A DNA stretch of 64,000 nt from Armigeres subalbatus (taxonomy: Eukaryota; Arthropoda; Insecta; Diptera; Culicidae): contig NC_085139.1 in assembly GCF_024139115.2 (NCBI RefSeq), forward strand, positions 106,431,935 through 106,495,934, given 5' to 3'. Position numbers and translations under genes: made by a program. The notes beneath the pieces are model-generated. The model saw only the letters and a program-made list of their open reading frames with translations, had not been told where the DNA came from and did no database searches. Within the stretch, counting starts at the first letter, position 1. Every line of letters starts with the position of its first letter. Of this stretch, positions 1-11,873 are shown piece after piece.

Positions 1-339
1 GTTCAAAATAGTGACTTTAGTGACTAACGATGACGAAAAAGTGACCAAATAGTGACTTTCATTTGCAGAAAAAGTGACCAAATAGTGACTTTTGCATGAA
101 GTTTTGAACCGGGTATATAGCTATGATTCGTAGATTGCTAGTGTTTCATTTTCAAAATTCCTATCTAGAATGCTATCAGGAATCATAAAAAGGCATAAGC
201 AACAAAATCATGAGGATTACTGCTACTGGATACGCCCATCCACATCATAAGGAGGGAGTGGATGAAAGCAACAGTACCAACTCTCATAAGTACCACGAAG
301 TTGAGTATGGTGTTCCTTGGATCAGTCAGGAGCTAGCAA

Positions 340-473
340 CCCAAGTAACCATAAGCACTATATTACGCCAAATAGCCATATGGGGCCACTATATACGACT
401 GTTCAAAAAAATAGCATTAAGGTAGCACTATATGGCTGATTTGGCGAAATATAGTGCTTATTGGCTACTTGGG
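340..473. mobile_element. Short palindromic MITE, CCCAAGTAAC termini
   Basis: Positions 340-390 and 430-473 form an imperfect inverted repeat of about 45 bp. Both ends read CCCAAGTARCCATAAGCACT inward and share the internal segment CGCCAAAT. The element is 134 bp and has no coding capacity. The CCCAAGTAAC end also bounds the larger element at 53991-56046. No clear target duplication was found. Confidence 0.6.
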
Positions 474-1950
474 AATGTGGCCATGATACCGTCGTGCAGG
501 GCTTCTTTTGACAAATCAGGGGCTACTTTGGACATTTTAAAACAAGAATTATAACGAAAATTACTATAACATTGGCATTATCACCAATCGGGCAATTGTA
601 TGGCAACTTTCTGTTTCAAATTTGGTATTTTTTCCGTTTATTTTTTTCAAAAAATCAAAAATCCAAAGTAGCCTCCGAAGTCAAAAGAAGCTCCGCACGA
701 CGTTACCTCATATTAAGTAACAAGAAGGTATCTACCCAACGGTAGTGAGCTACAAATTGTGTCACAAAATTATGTTGATAATTACAACTACATTTGTTGT
801 TTAATATGAGCTCGAAGTTTTCTGTATAACAGCCAAAGAATGATATGAAATTATCTATTTGATTCCTAGACGGTGAACTATTTGGACTCACAAAGTCCAA
901 AGTCAGTTTTTCGCGATTTACTCAACTTACTAATGATTTTCGACTGAGGAAATATCATATAAACCCGTCGGAAACTATAACGAATGTAACTGCTGAAGGA
1001 ATGAATCAAATTCATTCAGCCGTTTTTGAGTTATGCGGATACGAACACAGGCCATTTCATTTTGAAGAAATTAAAAAAATACGATTTTACCTGTTATTAA
1101 ACAATGGTTTAATAATAAATGGTTTTATAATAAATGGTTTAATAATAAAGTTTTCGAGAATTTGAGCTCGAAGTGGTATTCTGAGGAAAAGTTTGCAAAT
1201 CAAATAAAGCAATGGTCTTTTATTGGAAATCCAGAAATTCAAATAAACTTCAATATCTAAGCGGCAGACTTGAGTATTAAAGTTAATTGAAAATTGATGG
1301 TCAAATTATCTCTAGTTAAAAAAATCTTTAAAATCCTTTTTTTTGTATTATTTCAGATTAAAAAAATCCGATCAATTCATACACCTCCACACTAGTTTTT
1401 TGGGTATCTATTCTTAATTGTTAATAAACGGAATCTTTTTATAAAAATGAAATATTTTGAAATAATTTCAATCGAAAAGTTTTGAATCCAATGGCTTGTG
1501 CTAGAATTACTTCTGACATAACTATGGCTCTACATTTTTTTATTGAGACTTCATCTCGAAGGGTCGCAAGGCTGTTTTCATCATCGACGCCCTTATCGCT
1601 CATTATTCTCCATGACGTTGAGAAACATCAAACATATTCTTTCTCATGTGATGAAACTGAGGCTGTTTACTGTCTTTGTTACAGGATGGTATCAACGCTT
1701 ACCAACAGACGTTGCTCTGGTTTCAATACTCTTCAATTCTGTACTCTTTACTTGAGGTTAGCCTTTCGCATTTTGACAAATTCCATTCGTGAAGATCATG
1801 GTTGACATGAATCGGAAATAACCTCACAATTTTCACAACACACTTGGAACTTCTTTGGTGCATATTTCTCAAATTTAATATATTTCTACCAGATTCACAT
1901 TTGAGTAAGTTGATAATAATAGGTAAAAATGATTTTTATTTTTGACTTTT
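474..1950. other. AT-rich stretch without a recognisable gene
   Basis: The open frames here are short (107 codons at most, at 1482-1805) and show no domain or coding-like composition. A short tandem repeat lies at 1103-1149. The rest is probably the interior of the AGTGACTTT-ended repeat. Confidence 0.4.
1103..1149. repeat. Three-copy tandem repeat, unit about 16 bp
   Basis: Three consecutive copies of a unit close to AATGGTTTAATAATAA, the middle one with a substitution (GGTTTTATAATAA). Confidence 0.7.
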
Positions 1951-1982
1951 GGATGCAAATAGTGACTTTTTAGTGACTAGAC

Positions 1983-4019
1983 TCAAAATAGTGACCAAGT
2001 CACTAAAAAGTGACTCGCTACCAGGCTGAACAGGCGATATCCGTTTGCAGTATATCCAATCATTACCAATTCTCGACTTTTTGTATCAAGCTTCTTGCGT
2101 TGCTGATTCGGAATCCATGCGAATGCTTTACAGCCGAAGACCTTTAGTTTCTTCAAGGTTGGTTTCTGACTTGTCCATCTTTCAGCCGGGGTGAGATTCT
2201 TGGGTAACGCCGATGTAGGACTTCTATTTAGTAAAAACGTACCGGTCAAAGCAGCTTCTCCCCACATTGATTTGGGCATTCTTGAGTCGATTAGCATGGT
2301 ACGAACTTTCTCCACTAGTGTTCGGTTGAATCGCTCCGCCACCCCATTTTGTTGGGGGGAATACGCCACCGTCGTCTCTATTTGAATACCTTTAGCCTTG
2401 TAAAACTTCATCTGATTGTTAGAGCAGTATTCACGACCCTGATCGACTGTCAACTTCGATATTGATGTACCGAACATGGCTGTTACCGTAGCCTCATACT
2501 CTTGAAATTTTTCAAATACTTGTGACTTTTTCTTCAACAGGAACACCATTGAAAAATGCGAATAATCATCGATGAAGCTCACGAAATAACGGTAGCCATC
2601 CCAGGATGCAGGCTCTATTGGTCCACAGACATCTGAATGGATTCTTCCAAGTGGTCTCGTTGCTCTTTCTCGTTTTCCATCAAATGGTTCTCGACACATC
2701 TTACCTTGAACACAGGCTTCACAAAATTTGAGCTTCTCAGGTTTGAATTGAAGTCCCTCGGCCAAATCTTCTCGCACCATCGTCTTCATACCATTTTCAC
2801 AAAGGTGACCTAGTCTTCGATGCCATAGATTGGTTATCTCCGAACTGCACATGTTCGCTTCTTTTTCTGGGACTTCAATTTCAAGCTCGTACAGATTACC
2901 TCGCAGATAAGCCGTCGCAATAGATTTTCCATTAAGCTTCGACATAGCTACCTTGTTGTTTAACACGACTTCAATTCCTGCTTTTGTTAACTTCTTGACT
3001 GACATCAAATTGTCTCGGAGGCTTGGTACGTACAACACGTCCTTGACATGCAACGGAATTCCCATATTACTTTTCCCTTCGATGATTCCAACCTGCTTGG
3101 CTTCCAAAAATTGTCCATCCTTAGCAACATTGATTATCACCGGTTGTTGTACTGCGTTTAGGGATGAGAAAAATAATTTTGAATTTACGAGATGGTCGCT
3201 TGATCCAGAGTCCAACTTGAACACAATCTTCCCGACGCTGTCTCGTATCGAATTTTTACGATCTGCCATGAATACAACTGATCTTGAAGTACATGCCTCG
3301 TTTGCGTTTCGTTTAGCTTTCTTGCAATCTTTCTTCATATGTCCTCTTTTTCCACATACGTGGCATTTTCCATTAAACCGATTACTTTGCTTCTGATTTT
3401 CTCCGATGAACGCTGCTGGCTTGTCCTCTACGGTATAATTTCTTTCATTTCGCTTTGATTCTTCATCAATCAGACGGGTCTTCATTACCTCATAGGTTAG
3501 TTCGTTCTCTGGTAGATTTTCCAGTGCTGTCACCAGTGCATCATAAGACTCCGGAAGCGTGAGAGCCAGCGATGAGCAAACATCACTCTCTTCAAGCTTC
3601 GATCCAGCCATGCGCAGTTGACGGATTAAATCTTCAAACTCCAACAAATGAACCCGAACCGAGGCGCCGTCCTTTAGGTGCAATCTTGCTATTTGCTTCC
3701 TAATAAGAGTTTGTCTACCTGCTGACTTCTTTGCAAAAGTATCCTCGAGACTTTTCCACATTGCTTTAGCCGTGCCTTTGTCCCGAACGCAGCCTAGATA
3801 CTCATCCGCTACAAACCCTACCAATATCGCCTTGGCCTTCCTATCCATTTGGTGGAACTTTTCTGCTTCATCAGCCGCTGTCGGTACATTTTTCACGATA
3901 GCGTCCCACACGTTCACCGCCTCCAAATAAGTTTGTACACGAAATTGCCAGACGTCGTAGCCTTTTCCGGAAAACTGTTGAATTCCGTGCACCGCAGCTT
4001 CTTTACGTTGGTCACCCAT
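1983..4019 (-). pseudogene. Copia-type (Ty1/copia) gag-pol, lacking reverse transcriptase
   Basis: The 678-codon frame reads gag, a zinc knuckle, protease and integrase in copia order. Seen directly: CCHC knuckle at C219, C222, H227, C232; protease LDSGSSDH with the catalytic D at 270; the HHCC-like pre-integrase region with H400, H405, C433 and C436; and integrase D463, D526 and E562 (35 residues between the last D and E, as in the DD35E core). The copia motif GYRLF ends at residue 664 and the rest is foreign sequence. Reverse transcriptase and RNase H, which follow integrase in this superfamily, are absent, so the copy cannot move by itself. The gag to integrase part has no internal stop, which suggests a fairly young insertion. 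The start ATG directly follows the putative primer-binding site. Confidence 0.93.
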
Positions 4020-4023
4020 AACC
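4010..4023 (-). promoter_or_regulatory. Putative primer-binding site of the copia-type element
   Basis: Read on the minus strand this is GGTTATGGGTGACC, directly after the putative LTR and overlapping the gag ATG. It resembles the initiator-tRNA-Met fragment site used by copia-type elements. That resemblance is from memory and was not tested by alignment. Confidence 0.4.
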
Positions 4024-4145
4024 TGTTGATGTTCAGAGCTTTGGAGACGAGAAACAACGCAGGATTTAACAGGAACAATAACGTTTAATGTGAACAGGTT
4101 TTAACTGAATGGAGGTTCGATTAGGAATGAGAAAATTTTATAACA
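4024..4145 (-). repeat. Putative 5' LTR of the copia-type element
   Basis: On the minus strand this 122-bp segment begins TGTTATAAAA and ends CATCAACA, giving the TGTT...AACA ends usual for copia-type LTRs. It lies immediately upstream of the putative primer-binding site. The 3' partner LTR is missing because the element is truncated, so identity by pairing cannot be shown. Confidence 0.45.
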
Positions 4146-7100
4146 ACTCTTGTTGCTAAGGTCCAAGGTACTCTACGTAAACGTTGTCTGGGTCGTACTG
4201 GATAGGACTCACGATTGCTTCGTTTTTCAACAGTAAGATATTGACCAACCCCCCCCCCCCCTTACTCCATAAGTGCTTACGAAAACGTTTGCGTATCGTC
4301 CGGTGTTAAAATTCGATGAAAAAAAAACGATTTTTTTTCAATTTTTTTTAATAACTTCAGATCTTGACGTTTCATGCATTCTTAAGTCATTTGGCATCAA
4401 AAACAAAATTTATGGAAATAAATGTGGGAAAACGTACATTTTGGTGTTTTTACGCCTATAGAGGTTTCGATTCATCTTCCCTACGTCTGCCGTGTTTAAA
4501 ACAGACAGGGGTTCCGTTTGGGCAATATCGTTACAAATTTGGCACTCTATCAAGTGGATCTTATTGGTTGCTTAAAATTATGAATACAACATGTTTTACT
4601 TCATTAAAATAATGAAAACTATTCTGTTTATTAATGAAATAAAGTAAACTATGACTAAAATGTAAAGGTGATGTAATTCTTGATGTGCAGTATTCAAGCT
4701 TTCAAAACAGAAAATGGCAAAACTGATCCACATGATCCTCGAGGATCTCAAACTTATAGTCTCTTCAAATATTGTGTACGGGTTGAATTAATAATTCATT
4801 TCAACATTGTTTTTTTTTATAAGAAATTGAATTATGGTGAGGTAAAACATGCTTTTTCAGTAAAATCATTGCAAGTTACCAATATATTGATTATTATCCA
4901 ATATTTTTATTTTAAGAGGCATCTTTCATAGATGTTTAGCCTATGCATACAATTCATCAACTAAATTTATTATTTTATGCTTATATTCTTAACATGTCCG
5001 TTTTACCCACACACTACATATTTTCATTTCACCCGCATACTTTCAAACCGGGATTTTTTCATCGTGATTCAATGTCATAAAAATCACAAAATCCGATTGT
5101 TTTCTACTAAATTGACTTCAAGCCATCGTAGTGCTTCAAATTAAGATTCACGTAAGTGGTTTAGGTCTCCAATATTATGACTTTTCCTTGTGAAAATGAA
5201 GCGATTTCTTAGGGTGTCCATATTACCAGACTCCCTAAATCAAGTGGCACATTGCGCAAGTATAATTCAAAGGACGCTTAAAAACTATGATAAAGATGGA
5301 ACCTACGTAACTGGGACGTTTACAAAAAAAGTTATGGCGGTCCTAAAATAGTAATAGGGGTGATCGGGAAAAATGGGCCACCTAAGGAAATCGTTCCGAA
5401 AAAGGCTGAAAAACTCAAAAAATCTTCATTCAAATGTAGTTGACACATACTAGGGAGTGTTACCTTTCATATTACGTCGATGAATGATTGATTTTGAAAT
5501 GTATTTCCGAATATACGGGCAATATGCGCCATCCACCCAAAACGCTTTTTTAGGAGAAAAAAATCATAATAAGGAAGGATATGATATTTCTACAACGGTT
5601 TAGAGTATTCCATACTAAATGAGAATAATAAACCGCCAAAGAGTGGACCGAATTGATTTACAATTCTTCACTATTTGCACAGACACATTTTATTTGGTCT
5701 ATGTTAATTTTTTCGGTTTCGATCGCAGTAATGCGATATTGTAATTTATCCGTAATGCATATAATATAGATGATAATATTCTTGTATTCGGAAACTGAAA
5801 TTCGTTCGCATATTAAGGCCTAATATGCTGCTCTGTGCAGGTATGATCATATTTCCTCAGAGATTGGTTTTATTATAAATCCAGATTTGTATCAGTACAA
5901 ACATGTGTGCAAAATTATCAATTGGAGATAGATCTTTTGATTGAAATGCATTTCTGACCTGTATTTAAATCAGTATTGTGTCAAAACCGTATTTATAAGT
6001 TTCAAATTTCATAATAATTTGACCTATGCAGCGATAATTTACACTTTCAAGTTTGAATTTGTATTTTGAAGCGGTTTCACGTTGAGGTATATGTGGAGCA
6101 TTCTCTTAAAGATCATTTAAGTTTGACATAATAAAACTTGACAATAAGCTCAAATTAAGGGTGGCACATATTGCACCGTATGTTCATATTGCCTCTACTA
6201 CCACTGTTTTAAAAATTAAGGTCGATAAATTGTTTTTGAAGGTGCCAAATGTAATTGAACACATTAAGTTTTAAAATTCTTTAAAAGCTCTTGAGTGCTG
6301 CTTTGAGTAAAAAAACTAATGTAGTGCCAATAAGAAGAATAAGAAGAAGCTAATAGAGCGCTCAAAGAATATAATGAATCATTCAATTTTCTTCACAAAA
6401 TTTCCTCATAAACTTGAAACGGTTTGTGCTAGGTCAGATGATCTTCACTACATGAAACAAAATACACATTTTTGAGCAACCATAATAAGCACGGTACAAT
6501 CCGATGGCAAACTGACTACCGGACCCATTCATTGTATCAGTGTAAAGATTGATATCAAACTTCAGTGAGGTTTTGATCCTTTCTAAATTATCGATTTCCA
6601 CATTTCACAACACAATTAATTACAGTGAACCCCCTCTTACTCGGCATTGAAGGGCCATCAAGTTAGAGAGGTAACGTTTTGAAATTAGTAGGAAGCAATC
6701 AATCAGAGTAGCCAGGATTTGCATAAGATAAAGCACGCAGCACAAGTCGAGTTACAGAATATCGCTGAGGGTGGAGTTTTTTTTAAAGAAGACAAAAAAA
6801 GATAACTGCGTCTGATATTTATTTGTTACCACAGCCTACCAGTTACAGGACTTTCCTTAGGTCAAGGAAGTAAACATACAAAACATACAAGCAAATCATT
6901 TCCGGCAATCACTATGATTTTTAATTTGTAATTTATTTATTTTTCAACGTAAACCTGTTAGTTAGGATTTTAAATCAGGCCAAGGAAGCTACATCGTTTT
7001 ATTCGCCTACTCTTCCGAGCAATATTGTCAAATTGAAATAACTACTCAACGTATTCGTATTCTCTGAAGATATGCATTGGTAAGCCTTTATAGGCATACA

Positions 7101-7544
7101 AACAGTAGGTTGGTATGTGATAAATAAATATTGCACAATTGAATCAAAATGATTAACAGCTGCAGAGACACTACACCTCAGTTTTTAAGTAATAAAGCAG
7201 TCTACAACGACCGTCACTCCAACTTGGTTTAATTATTGGTATTAAAAAGCAAAACCAACTCATTCATTACAAGTAATAGCACCCTTTCAAGAAAACCGCA
7301 GCCATTTATATCGCACCTCTCCCAAATGACGATGAAAATTTTAGTCGGCAAATTCGCATTCAATTTTCTCACCTATTTAATGCGTATTCCAACGATCCGC
7401 TTCATCCAATCCAGTCTTCATTCGGTAAATTCTTCACCAAGCATAGTTTTCACTCCAAAAAGTAGCACTCTGCGATGGATTATGATTCGATTGTAGCAAA
7501 CTGTGAAAATTTTCGTTCTACTTCACGATCATCCAAAAGTAACT
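4146..7544. other. AT-rich intergenic stretch, no gene seen
   Basis: No frame longer than about 86 codons and no domain. Visible details are a run of C at about 4249-4260 followed by TTACTCCATAAGTGCTTACG, which resembles one end of the element at 10903-11066; a lone CAGTGAACCCCCTCTTAC end after TA at about 6622, resembling a mariner/pogo-type terminus without a partner; and a Feilai-like tail (GCCAATAAGAAG) near 6328. These look like decayed element ends. Confidence 0.4.
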
Positions 7545-8098
7545 TCAAGCATAATTTTTCATAACGACGTATGTAACAATTATGAGGATTCGAGAAATCC
7601 TTTGCAGAAAGTTGGCAAAACTTTTTCTAAAACTGTTTTAAAACTAAATCTTTTTTCAATACTTTTTTCCGCTGGCATGCATCATTACATGACACGTAAT
7701 AAGCGTGCTTCACAGCAAAGCTCAGTTCATTCAAATTCACTGTGAAAAACGATAAAATTATACATACACCGGTATGCTATATGTACGTCGGTGTACATTG
7801 GTCGGTTTTCCATAGTGCACGATTGACGCAACTGCAGTTTTGTTTTGTTTTGCTTTTTTTGTTACATAGGTCGCTCTTAGTTCCCATATGTTAAAGCGAC
7901 GTATGTAACAGTGAGACTTCAAAAATAGAAATTTTTACATACGTCGATTCGCAAAAAGATTGAATTAAAGAATTTTAAGATCCGAAATCAGTAAAATCGA
8001 TGCGTATTATATAAAGCCGCGTGTGATTGTCACGTTGTATTAAAAACCCCGTTTTGTTTACTTTTGTTACATACGTCGTTATGAAAAATTATGCTTGA
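7545..8098. mobile_element. MITE with ~36-bp inverted termini and internal GACGTATGTAACA copies
   Basis: The left end TCAAGCATAATTTTTCATAA (7545 on), continuing CGACGTATGTAACAA, is repeated as a near-exact reverse complement ending at 8098. Further copies of the GACGTATGTAACA core lie inside at about 7857 (one change), 7897 and 7936, in both orientations, like transposase-binding subterminal repeats. It is 554 bp long with no coding capacity. No target duplication could be fixed. Confidence 0.75.
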
Positions 8099-8335
8099 CT
8101 TTATTCTTCGCTTTATGTGTTGGCGAACGGGGAGCCGAAAGCACCTACCGATAACAAGGATTTCGACAGTAGAGGGTCGTGCTTTAATTAATTGTGATGG
8201 TGTTAGTCAGTGGGTAGAAACATGACGTTTAACACGGCTAAGCTCATCTATCCAAAATGAAGTTCAAACAATTCAAAATTGAGTTTTGTTCTCGAGCAAT
8301 ATATGATTAGGGCCAAAAATGCAGACACACGAATA

Positions 8336-8609
8336 CAGTGATCGTTCGCTAATTGGGGCACGATCTCACCCCAACTAGCGAATGCCGTTCGCTAATTGGG
8401 GCGGTTTGACAAGCGTCAATGTTGTTTACTTTTTGCATTGAACAAAGGAAAATTTTACGCGCCAGAAAATATCGATCCCGCCAAACACGGAAACAAAACG
8501 TCAACGCGTTTTTGACATCACATTCTGACGTTTAGCTGCTTTTTAATTGGGTTTCGCCCCAATTAGCGAACCCCCAACTAGAAAAACCCCAATTAGCGAA
8601 CGTTCACTG
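8336..8609. mobile_element. MITE with CAGTG ends and TA target duplication (mariner/pogo-like)
   Basis: The ends are CAGTGATCGTTCGCTAATTG and its imperfect reverse complement ending AACGTTCACTG, flanked by TA at 8334-8335 and 8610-8611. The string TTCGCTAATTGGGG occurs twice near each end. CAGTG ends plus a TA duplication fit the Tc1/mariner/pogo group. It is 274 bp with no coding capacity. Confidence 0.8.
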
Positions 8610-9240
8610 TAATGATGTTCTAGTTTTCTAAGTTTAATTTTTGTCTGTTCAAATCAAGGGCCTCATACGCCTGTCACTGGCGAACAAAGCTCGTGTACTC
8701 TGCATCGAAGCTTAGAACCGGTGTTAGGGCGCAATCGTTAAAGTGAACATTTTTATATTCGGTTAGTTACTGCAAATAAATTCTTTTTCGAATCCCTATA
8801 ATCAAGCAGGTAAATATCTCAAGCATATCACATCGTTATATTGCTGCATGATTGAGTGTTTAATTTTGATAAAATATCGAAAACAAAAGTGTGCATAAAA
8901 ATTGCCTTGCCATAACAAAAGGATGGTAGAGAATAAGCCATTTTATGAGACAGATTCGAACAGCTGATCGAAATTTTGAGTGGACGGCTCGGTCTTTGTT
9001 TTGGTAAATTTGCATGTAAACCATCATCATTTCGTCATCATCATCATCATTTCATTTCATTTTCGCAAATGTTCCTTGTAAAATGTAAATATTAGTATTT
9101 GGTCTCCTGTCATTTGAGCTTTCTATAAAATGGCTTATTAACACTGTTGTTTACAGTTTAGAACCAAATCCAGATGTCGTACATGTTGGGGTAGGGATTC
9201 AGTGCTCCGCCTTCTCCCCCTGGTTCAAATATTACGTAAT
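8610..9240. other. Non-coding stretch
   Basis: No plausible reading frame. A short (CAT)n run lies at about 9024-9050. Nothing else is recognised. Confidence 0.4.
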
Positions 9241-9242
9241 AG

Positions 9243-9388
9243 CCTATTCAGATTACGATCTTTAACGAGATATTTGACATGATAATGAGAATCTTGATTT
9301 CAAAGTTCACTCATCTTATTTTCATTTCATTTCTGATTGTCAATTATCACTTCAAATACCTTGTTAAATGATCGTAATCTGAACAGGC
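9243..9388. mobile_element. Palindromic MITE, TA flanks
   Basis: The left arm GCCTATTCAGATTACGATC and the right arm pair over about 45 bp with a few mismatches, leaving a loop of about 50 bp. TA flanks the pairing on both sides (9241-9242, 9389-9390). It is 146 bp. Confidence 0.7.
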
Positions 9389-9527
9389 TATAAGGCGAAA
9401 AACGATGATTTCAAGAACCTCCCACCCCTCCTCACAATTGGCTACTGAATGAGCTCGAGATTCCCAAATTGGACGCATAGTCAAATCACTCGCAATCCAT
9501 TTCTCAAGACAACACTTCCACATGTGG

Positions 9528-9881
9528 TTACTGTCGTATTTCAACGTGCCTGCACCAGCCGAATTGAAACAGATGATCCAATACATTTTCCAAATCAATA
9601 TTGCCTGATTTCCTCAAAATTGCACGCGGCGAACCCTTCATGAAAGCTGCTTTCTGCAGCCCGTTTACTTGATTCTTATGGGTGAATAGCATTGCGGTGT
9701 ATCGTTTGCCGCGGCCGTACCTTTCGACAGTCATTCGCCGCGTGAAGTTTTGTGCAAGTACCCATTTGGGAACATTACAAACGCCGCGCAGTGTATCATA
9801 TCCAGAAAATCTGACAATATCTTCCACATAATGTACATATTCACAAATAGACGAATCCAAGCAAAAATAAGAAGAAGACAC
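9528..9881 (-). CDS. Hypothetical 117-codon open frame
   Basis: I do not recognise this protein. The first residues lie inside the hairpin at 9847-10233, so the true coding part, if any, starts after about residue 12. Residues 13-90 look coding-like, with mixed hydrophobic and charged stretches (for example YGRGKRYTAMLF) and GC-richer sequence than the flanks. It may be a decayed exon or gene remnant interrupted by the hairpin. An overlapping minus frame at 9347-9598 could be a frameshifted continuation. No signal peptide or membrane segment is evident. Confidence 0.25.
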   Translation of the reverse strand: MSSSYFCLDSSICEYVHYVEDIVRFSGYDTLRGVCNVPKWVLAQNFTRRMTVERYGRGKRYTAMLFTHKNQVNGLQKAAFMKGSPRAILRKSGNIDLENVLDHLFQFGWCRHVEIRQ

Positions 9882-10233
9882 ACGACGGTGTTAACTCTGA
9901 CAGATCCTACAGCTCATCATAGGGAGATCATTTTAAAATGCTTATAATAAATTCTAGGCAAATTGTAATTAAAATCTGATTGATGTACGGTACGGAAAAA
10001 GTTCCGAATTACATATCTGAAAGCTTATCTCAATTTTTTGATTTTTTTTCAAAAATGTATCTATTATACAGTTCGGAACTTTTTCCGTATCATACATCAA
10101 TCAGATTTTAATTACATTTTGTCTAGAATTTATTATAAGCATTTTAAAATGATCTCCCTATGCTGAGCTGTAGGATCTGTCAAAGTTAACACCGTCGTGT
10201 GTCTTCTTTTTATTTTTACTTGGATTCGTCTAT
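9847..10233. mobile_element. Long hairpin element (arms about 180 bp)
   Basis: The sequence from 9847 (ATAGACGAATCCAAG) is matched by its reverse complement ending at 10233 (CTTGGATTCGTCTAT), and pairing continues almost to the centre near 10040. The arms share the strings ACACGACGGTGTTAAC and GATCATTTTAAAATGC. A 12-bp direct repeat TATTCACAAATA lies at 9838-9849 and again at 10257-10268, outside the hairpin and the short palindrome next to it. Confidence 0.8.
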
Positions 10234-10257
10234 AGGGATCCTACATATAGGATCCCT
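10234..10257. repeat. Short palindrome beside the hairpin element
   Basis: Arms AGGGATCCTA and TAGGATCCCT around the centre CATA. It sits between the long hairpin and the second copy of the 12-bp direct repeat. Confidence 0.8.
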
Positions 10258-10268
10258 ATTCACAAATA

Positions 10269-10899
10269 AGTTTTCACAACATTGTAAATTAATGTCAAAG
10301 TCGGGTGGTTTAATCCCCGGAAATAGTCAATTAACTTTGATTGAACTCTACACGTTAGTTAGTTTATGCTTCAACTAACATAATGCTCATTTCCTTAAAT
10401 TGTACATATGTTGATTACAAGTAGTATAGGGCTTTACTCAAGATTCTTGGATAAAGCAGAATTATGTTGTGATCACATTCCATTCTAAGGACTAAAACGA
10501 GCATGTATCATTTTTGGAACCAGTCGATAGACTTATGCCCAAGTAGGATACTCAATAATACCGCATCACAAATTATTATTCGTTTGGTATTGAAATATCC
10601 TCGGAAATATCTAAGTATGTTATGAATAAAGTATTTTGCATATTAATTTTTGGTGTTATTTTTTGGTATTTTACCTCTTATGCAAGGCTAGTTCACACCA
10701 ATTTCTGTTATCGAGGTCGTTGCTCTTGCTCGAGTGATTACATGTGTAGAGTTGTAGACCTTAAGGCCTAAAATCGGAACATACGTTGTCATTGTGGAAT
10801 TCAACAGCAGGGCAACCACAGACACACAGCGGACAAGTTTCTAGCCGGCTGTCACAAAGAACCGGATCACGACCGAAGGGATTAACTTGGAAACTCGCG
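10269..10899. other. Non-coding stretch
   Basis: No plausible gene. The strings CACATTCCATTCTAA and TCGATAGACTT occur here (about 10480-10535) and again at 11167-11200, so two decayed copies of one repeat seem to flank the MITE at 10903-11066. Confidence 0.4.
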
Positions 10900-10902
10900 T
10901 AA

Positions 10903-11066
10903 GGGGCCGTACACATATTACGTAAGCACTTATGGGGGGAGGGGGGTCGGTCAATATCTTACGCTCCATATAAATAAAAAATCATTTGTATGAACAAAAT
11001 TTTACATGGGGGGAGGGGGGGTCGAAAAACCCAGAAAAGTTGCTTACGTAATAAGTGTACGACCCC
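10903..11066. mobile_element. MITE with TAA target duplication (PIF/Harbinger-like)
   Basis: The left end GGGGCCGTACACATATTACG and the right end, read inward as GGGGTCGTACACTTATTACG, differ at two positions over 20 bp. TAA flanks both sides (10900-10902, 11067-11069), the size and sequence typical of Harbinger insertions. It is 164 bp. Two G-rich runs sit just inside the ends. Confidence 0.85.
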
Positions 11067-11273
11067 TAACGTGATAGAAAGAATGAAAAAAAAAAACAAT
11101 AATGCATACGGTACAAAAGCATGCATAGGGCGCAGTTAGGGAATATTGCTTCCCACATCAGTCATCACATTCCATTCTAAAGGTAACAAGTCGATAGACT
11201 TGTGGTAACGCGTGTATACCTTAAGGCCTTCGTTTAATTTAATTTATTTAGTTTACATCTGAACAGAAAATGT

Positions 11274-11830
11274 TTAATTAACAATTTGACGCCACATTAC
11301 ACGGTTCGAGGCCGCATCTCTCCATCCTCGAATGCGCACCACGCTCACCAAGTCGTTCTGTACCTGGTCAGCCCACCTCGCTCGCTGCACTTCACGCCGT
11401 CTCAAACCAGCCGGATCAGAAGCGAACACCATCTTTGCAGAGTTGCTGTCCAGCATTATTGCAACATGCCCTGCCCATCGTACCCTTCTGGCTTTAGATA
11501 CCTTCTGGATACTGGGTTTGTCGTAGGGCTGGGCGAGCTCGTGGTTCATTCTTCGCCGCCGCACACCGTCTTCTTGCACACCACTAAAGATGGTCCTAAG
11601 CACTCGTCTCTCGAATACTCCGAGTGCTTGCAAGTCCTCCTCGAGCATTGTTCAGATTTCATGTCCGTAGATGACTACAGGTCTTATAAGCGATTCACTA
11701 TACCTCAGCGACCACTATACCTCGTTGCAGTATGTCTGCGCTCAAAACTCTCGACGGTGTACAACACGCGTCGGAGTCGTCCGCCGCGGCTAAACATTTG
11801 GCGGCTACAAGACGGTAGACTTGCCTAAGA
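11274..11830 (-). pseudogene. RTE-like non-LTR retrotransposon, C-terminal fragment
   Basis: The 124-codon frame 11274-11648 carries the C-terminal tail seen in RTE-type polyproteins of this window: GVFERRVLRTIF, RRRMNHELAQ and RVRWAGHVAIM, followed by RRREVQRARWADQV. The same tail is found at 39476-40417. Related but interrupted sequence continues to about 11830. There is no reverse transcriptase core or endonuclease, so this is a 5'-truncated dead copy. It abuts a second, oppositely oriented RTE-like fragment. Confidence 0.8.
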
Positions 11831-11873
11831 CTACGTGCAGCAGCTAGAAGTGGCACTCCCAATGGAAGAGCAA

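Larger units (their letters stand above)
1..2024. repeat. AGTGACTTT-ended repeat element (left end may lie outside window)
   Basis: Clusters of the motif AGTGACTTT and relatives occur at about 10-95 and again at 1955-2015. The right cluster holds both orientations (AGTGACTTTTTAGTGACTAG, then AGTCACTAAAAAGTGACT). The copia-type reading frame stops being copia-like exactly where the right cluster begins, so the repeat looks inserted in, or joined to, the retrotransposon. The interior is AT-rich and has only short open frames with no recognisable domain. The class is unknown and the left boundary is not established. Confidence 0.45.

Noticed and set aside
4247..4262. C homopolymer as a functional site
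   Set aside because: It resembles the G/C run inside the ends of the TAA-flanked MITE at 10903-11066 and is most likely a decayed terminus of the same family.
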